A DNA stretch of 64,000 nt, taken from Chondrus crispus. Taxonomy: Eukaryota; Rhodophyta; Florideophyceae; Gigartinales; Gigartinaceae. Below the pieces are notes generated by a model. That model was not told the DNA's origin. It saw only the letters and a program-made list of their open reading frames with translations, and searched no databases. The DNA lies in the NCBI RefSeq assembly GCF_000350225.1, contig NW_005179144.1:1-64000 (forward strand), written 5' to 3'. Positions 61,885-64,000 of this stretch are shown here, in pieces. Positions within the stretch are counted from its first letter, which is position 1. Each line of letters opens with the position of its first letter. Made by a program: the position numbers and the translations under genes.

Positions 61885-62165
61885 CTTGTGATCAGTGGGG
61901 AGCTGTGATCAGTGGCCACTGATCACAGGCCGGCAGGTGGTGTCGTACGACATCATCATTGCTGTAAAATTTTTCCAAAATTTCGGTGCAAATTTTGAGA
62001 GTTACGACCTGTGATCAGTGGGGAGCTGTGATCAGTGGCCACTGATCACAGGCCGGCAGGCGATGTCGTACGACATCGTCATTGCTGTATAAAATTTGCA
62101 AAATTGGGTGGCAAATTTTGCGGGATGGGAGTTGTGATCAGTAGACACTACTCACAGGCCGGCAG
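61885..62165. repeat. GATC-palindrome modules in R3
   Basis: Two full modules plus a degraded third, each with GTGATCAGTGGCCACTGATCAC, a TCGTACGA palindrome and CATTGCTGTA(T)AAAATTT. Confidence 0.85.
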
Positions 62166-62986
62166 GAGATTCAGGAGTAAGGAGCAGGATAGTTTTTGTA
62201 CATTAAGGATTCGCTGTGCTTCGGAGATTTAGGCGAGTAGGGGAGTAACTAGGATTAGGAGATTGCTGGGATGTGAAGATTACGTGGGATTAGGAGATTT
62301 GGTGGGATTAGAAGATTGGGTGGGATTCAGTGCACGAGAAACTGGATGATCTTGCAGAAATTAGACTAGTCCTTCCAAATGATGACATTTGGAAACGTTC
62401 TTGGAGTGTGTTGGTCTCGTAGAAACGGCAAGGGCAAAGGGAAAGGTCCTTAAGGAAAACATGGAAGAAGACTCGTCATAACTGGAATAAACTGGTAAAA
62501 CGAGTGCATTACACAATTCTTAGACATTTGAGTTATAAACGTTTAAAACCAACTACAATACTACAATCCAATCTTCCCTGCAACGTGTACCGTACACGTT
62601 GGACACCTAACTTCTTCTTTACGCCCCAGCATGATGGGTCTAACACGTTCACAGCAACAGACAGTCTGGTTAATGCCCTCAAAGCCGATAGAAACAACAT
62701 TCTCCGATTAGTATTCATCACGGCGTTGGCAACATGTCTGCATATCAATCGGATGTTCCACAAGCGGTACCTCCTTGTTAGTCGTCGGTTGGGATATGTC
62801 AATGTCCACAAAAAATGAGGGGTCCCCCATCACAACTTCATAGAAGTGACGCCGTGAGAAGAGTACGTTACGGAAGCCTTTCTCCGAAAGACCGATATCT
62901 GGAGGGCAAGGTGCGGATAGTATGGAGGTATACCGCGCAGGCCTGCATGCGCAAGCAAGTTTCTTTGGTATGACAAGTTAATGGCC

Positions 62987-63123
62987 GTCGCGCGACAAGA
63001 TTCTCAAAAGCTGTATGGGTGGCCAGCCATACTGGAACTAGATTTATTTTTGTTAATTTTTTAGAGGTTGATTCTAGTATGGGTGGCCACCCATACAGCT
63101 TTTGTCGATCTTGTCGCGCGACA
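62987..63123. mobile_element. 137-bp MITE in R3
   Basis: GTCGCGCGACAAGATTCTC at the left and CTTGTCGCGCGAC at the right. Confidence 0.8.
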
Positions 63124-63664
63124 AACACAGAATGTAGTACACGCAGTGACCCAAATGCAATGTCTTACCCGTGGTGAACCATGACTAAGACATTGCATTA
63201 TTGCCGCTGTCTCTACGTGTCCCTACCGGTCTTTATCTGAAGGAGGGACAAATTCTACCTTCAGAACGGATGACCGAGGAATAAGGTCAGGGTCAGGCAC
63301 GGTTTATGCAAGGCAAGTGTTTCTAGACGTTGCATTAGTCATTACGAAAACTGCAGCACGTAAACAAACGACATTTCGCTCGCAACGATCTATATTACGT
63401 TCAGAGACTACAAATAAACAAGAGTGATCATTAGAATCCTCTCGCCTGTTGCCAATGGTCTCTTGCGAAATAACATTGCCGCGTTCTACGATCACATCCT
63501 AAGGACGCGGGGTTCGACGACGATCCCATTGTTAGGAGATTGGTTTTAGTCTAGGAGCCCGCCATTACCCTTTGTTTAAAACAGAATCGACCGAAGATTG
63601 AGTGACGGCAATGAATTCAAGGTTTGGAATTCATCAATAGAAACTAGGCAAAGTTGTTGTTTGC

Positions 63665-63915
63665 AATTTGCAAAATTTCCGCGCATATTTTGAGAGTTAG
63701 GACCTGTGATCAGTGGGGAGCTGTGATCAGTGGCCACTGATCACAGGCCTGCAGGCGGGTGTCGTACGACATCGTCATTGCTGTATAAAATTTGCAAAAT
63801 TTCCGTGCAAATTTTGAGAGTTTGGACCTGTGATCAGGGGGGAGCTGTGATCAGTGGCCACTGATCACAGACCGACAGGGGGTGTCGTACGACATCGCCA
63901 TTGCTGTATAAAATT
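63665..63915. repeat. GATC-palindrome modules, right end of window
   Basis: Two tandem modules of about 130 bp, with the 26-bp palindrome, GTGTCGTACGACATCG and TTGCTGTATAAAATTTGC in order. The following sequence resembles 42515-42600 (CGAAACACACTTGT). Confidence 0.85.
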
Positions 63916-64000
63916 TGCATACTTCTCGAAACACACTTGTCTTCATGACCCTGCTGCATATTTGCATCATTTCTGAACAAACGTATACGTGTCACTGCTG

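Larger units (their letters stand above)
61826..63664. repeat. Dispersed repeat R, copy R3
   Basis: Full-length R, somewhat diverged from R1 and R2. It includes the 51796-52223-type right part, with a 63-bp extra segment near 63530-63590, and ends AATAGAAACTAGGCAAAGTTG. With R2 it brackets the methyltransferase-SET and ParB/oxygenase 2 gene pair in direct orientation, about 11.3 kb apart. Confidence 0.85.

Noticed and set aside
1-64000. Reverse-transcriptase-bearing elements (LTR or LINE)
   Set aside because: I looked for reverse transcriptase and integrase-type blocks in all long frames and saw none.

Overview
The window looks like a repeat-rich segment of a compact, intron-poor eukaryotic nuclear genome. 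Very long uninterrupted reading frames sit behind TATA boxes, with no Shine-Dalgarno-like operon structure. They encode eukaryote-type domains (GATA zinc finger, SET, OrsD-type C2H2, RecQ helicase) and are embedded in MITEs, minisatellites and nested duplications. A florideophyte red alga (Chondrus-like) is my best guess. That is an inference from gene style only; no rRNA or organelle marker is present. One 100-N assembly gap lies at 11432-11531.

Region 1 (1-1675) holds a 123-bp minisatellite and one small hypothetical gene. Region 2 (1676-29672) is a 14-kb unit present twice in tandem. Each unit carries, in order, a GATA-type zinc-finger gene on the minus strand, a 4-kb block of palindromic MITEs and repeats, a small captured fragment of a 2-oxoglutarate oxygenase gene, a giant plus-strand gene (OrsD-type zinc fingers, tyrosine-recombinase-like core, RecQ helicase), a 26-bp minisatellite and two MITE-like elements. 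The second helicase copy is open for about 1946 codons and contains an 81-bp patch copied from the neighbouring MITE. The first copy is interrupted by an insertion and the assembly gap.

Region 3 (29673-40000) holds a hypothetical 517-aa gene, a small acidic-protein gene, an RNB-domain (RNase II-like) gene split by one in-frame stop and flanked by direct repeats, and a degraded tyrosine-recombinase fragment.

Region 4 (40000-64000) is the most interesting. It holds a Uma2-type nuclease gene, two paralogous ParB-like/2-oxoglutarate-Fe(II) oxygenase genes, and a DNA methyltransferase fused to a SET domain. The SET fusion and the second ParB-oxygenase are transcribed divergently from a shared repeat-boxed intergenic region. 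These genes sit among direct repeats that carry perfect 26-bp GATC-containing palindromes, TCGTACGA palindromes and TATAAAA boxes. Together they look like a DNA- and chromatin-modifying mobile gene set that I cannot match to a described eukaryotic element. The oxygenase fragment inside the helicase units ties the two systems together. Functions are inferred from motifs read by eye; no database search was possible.
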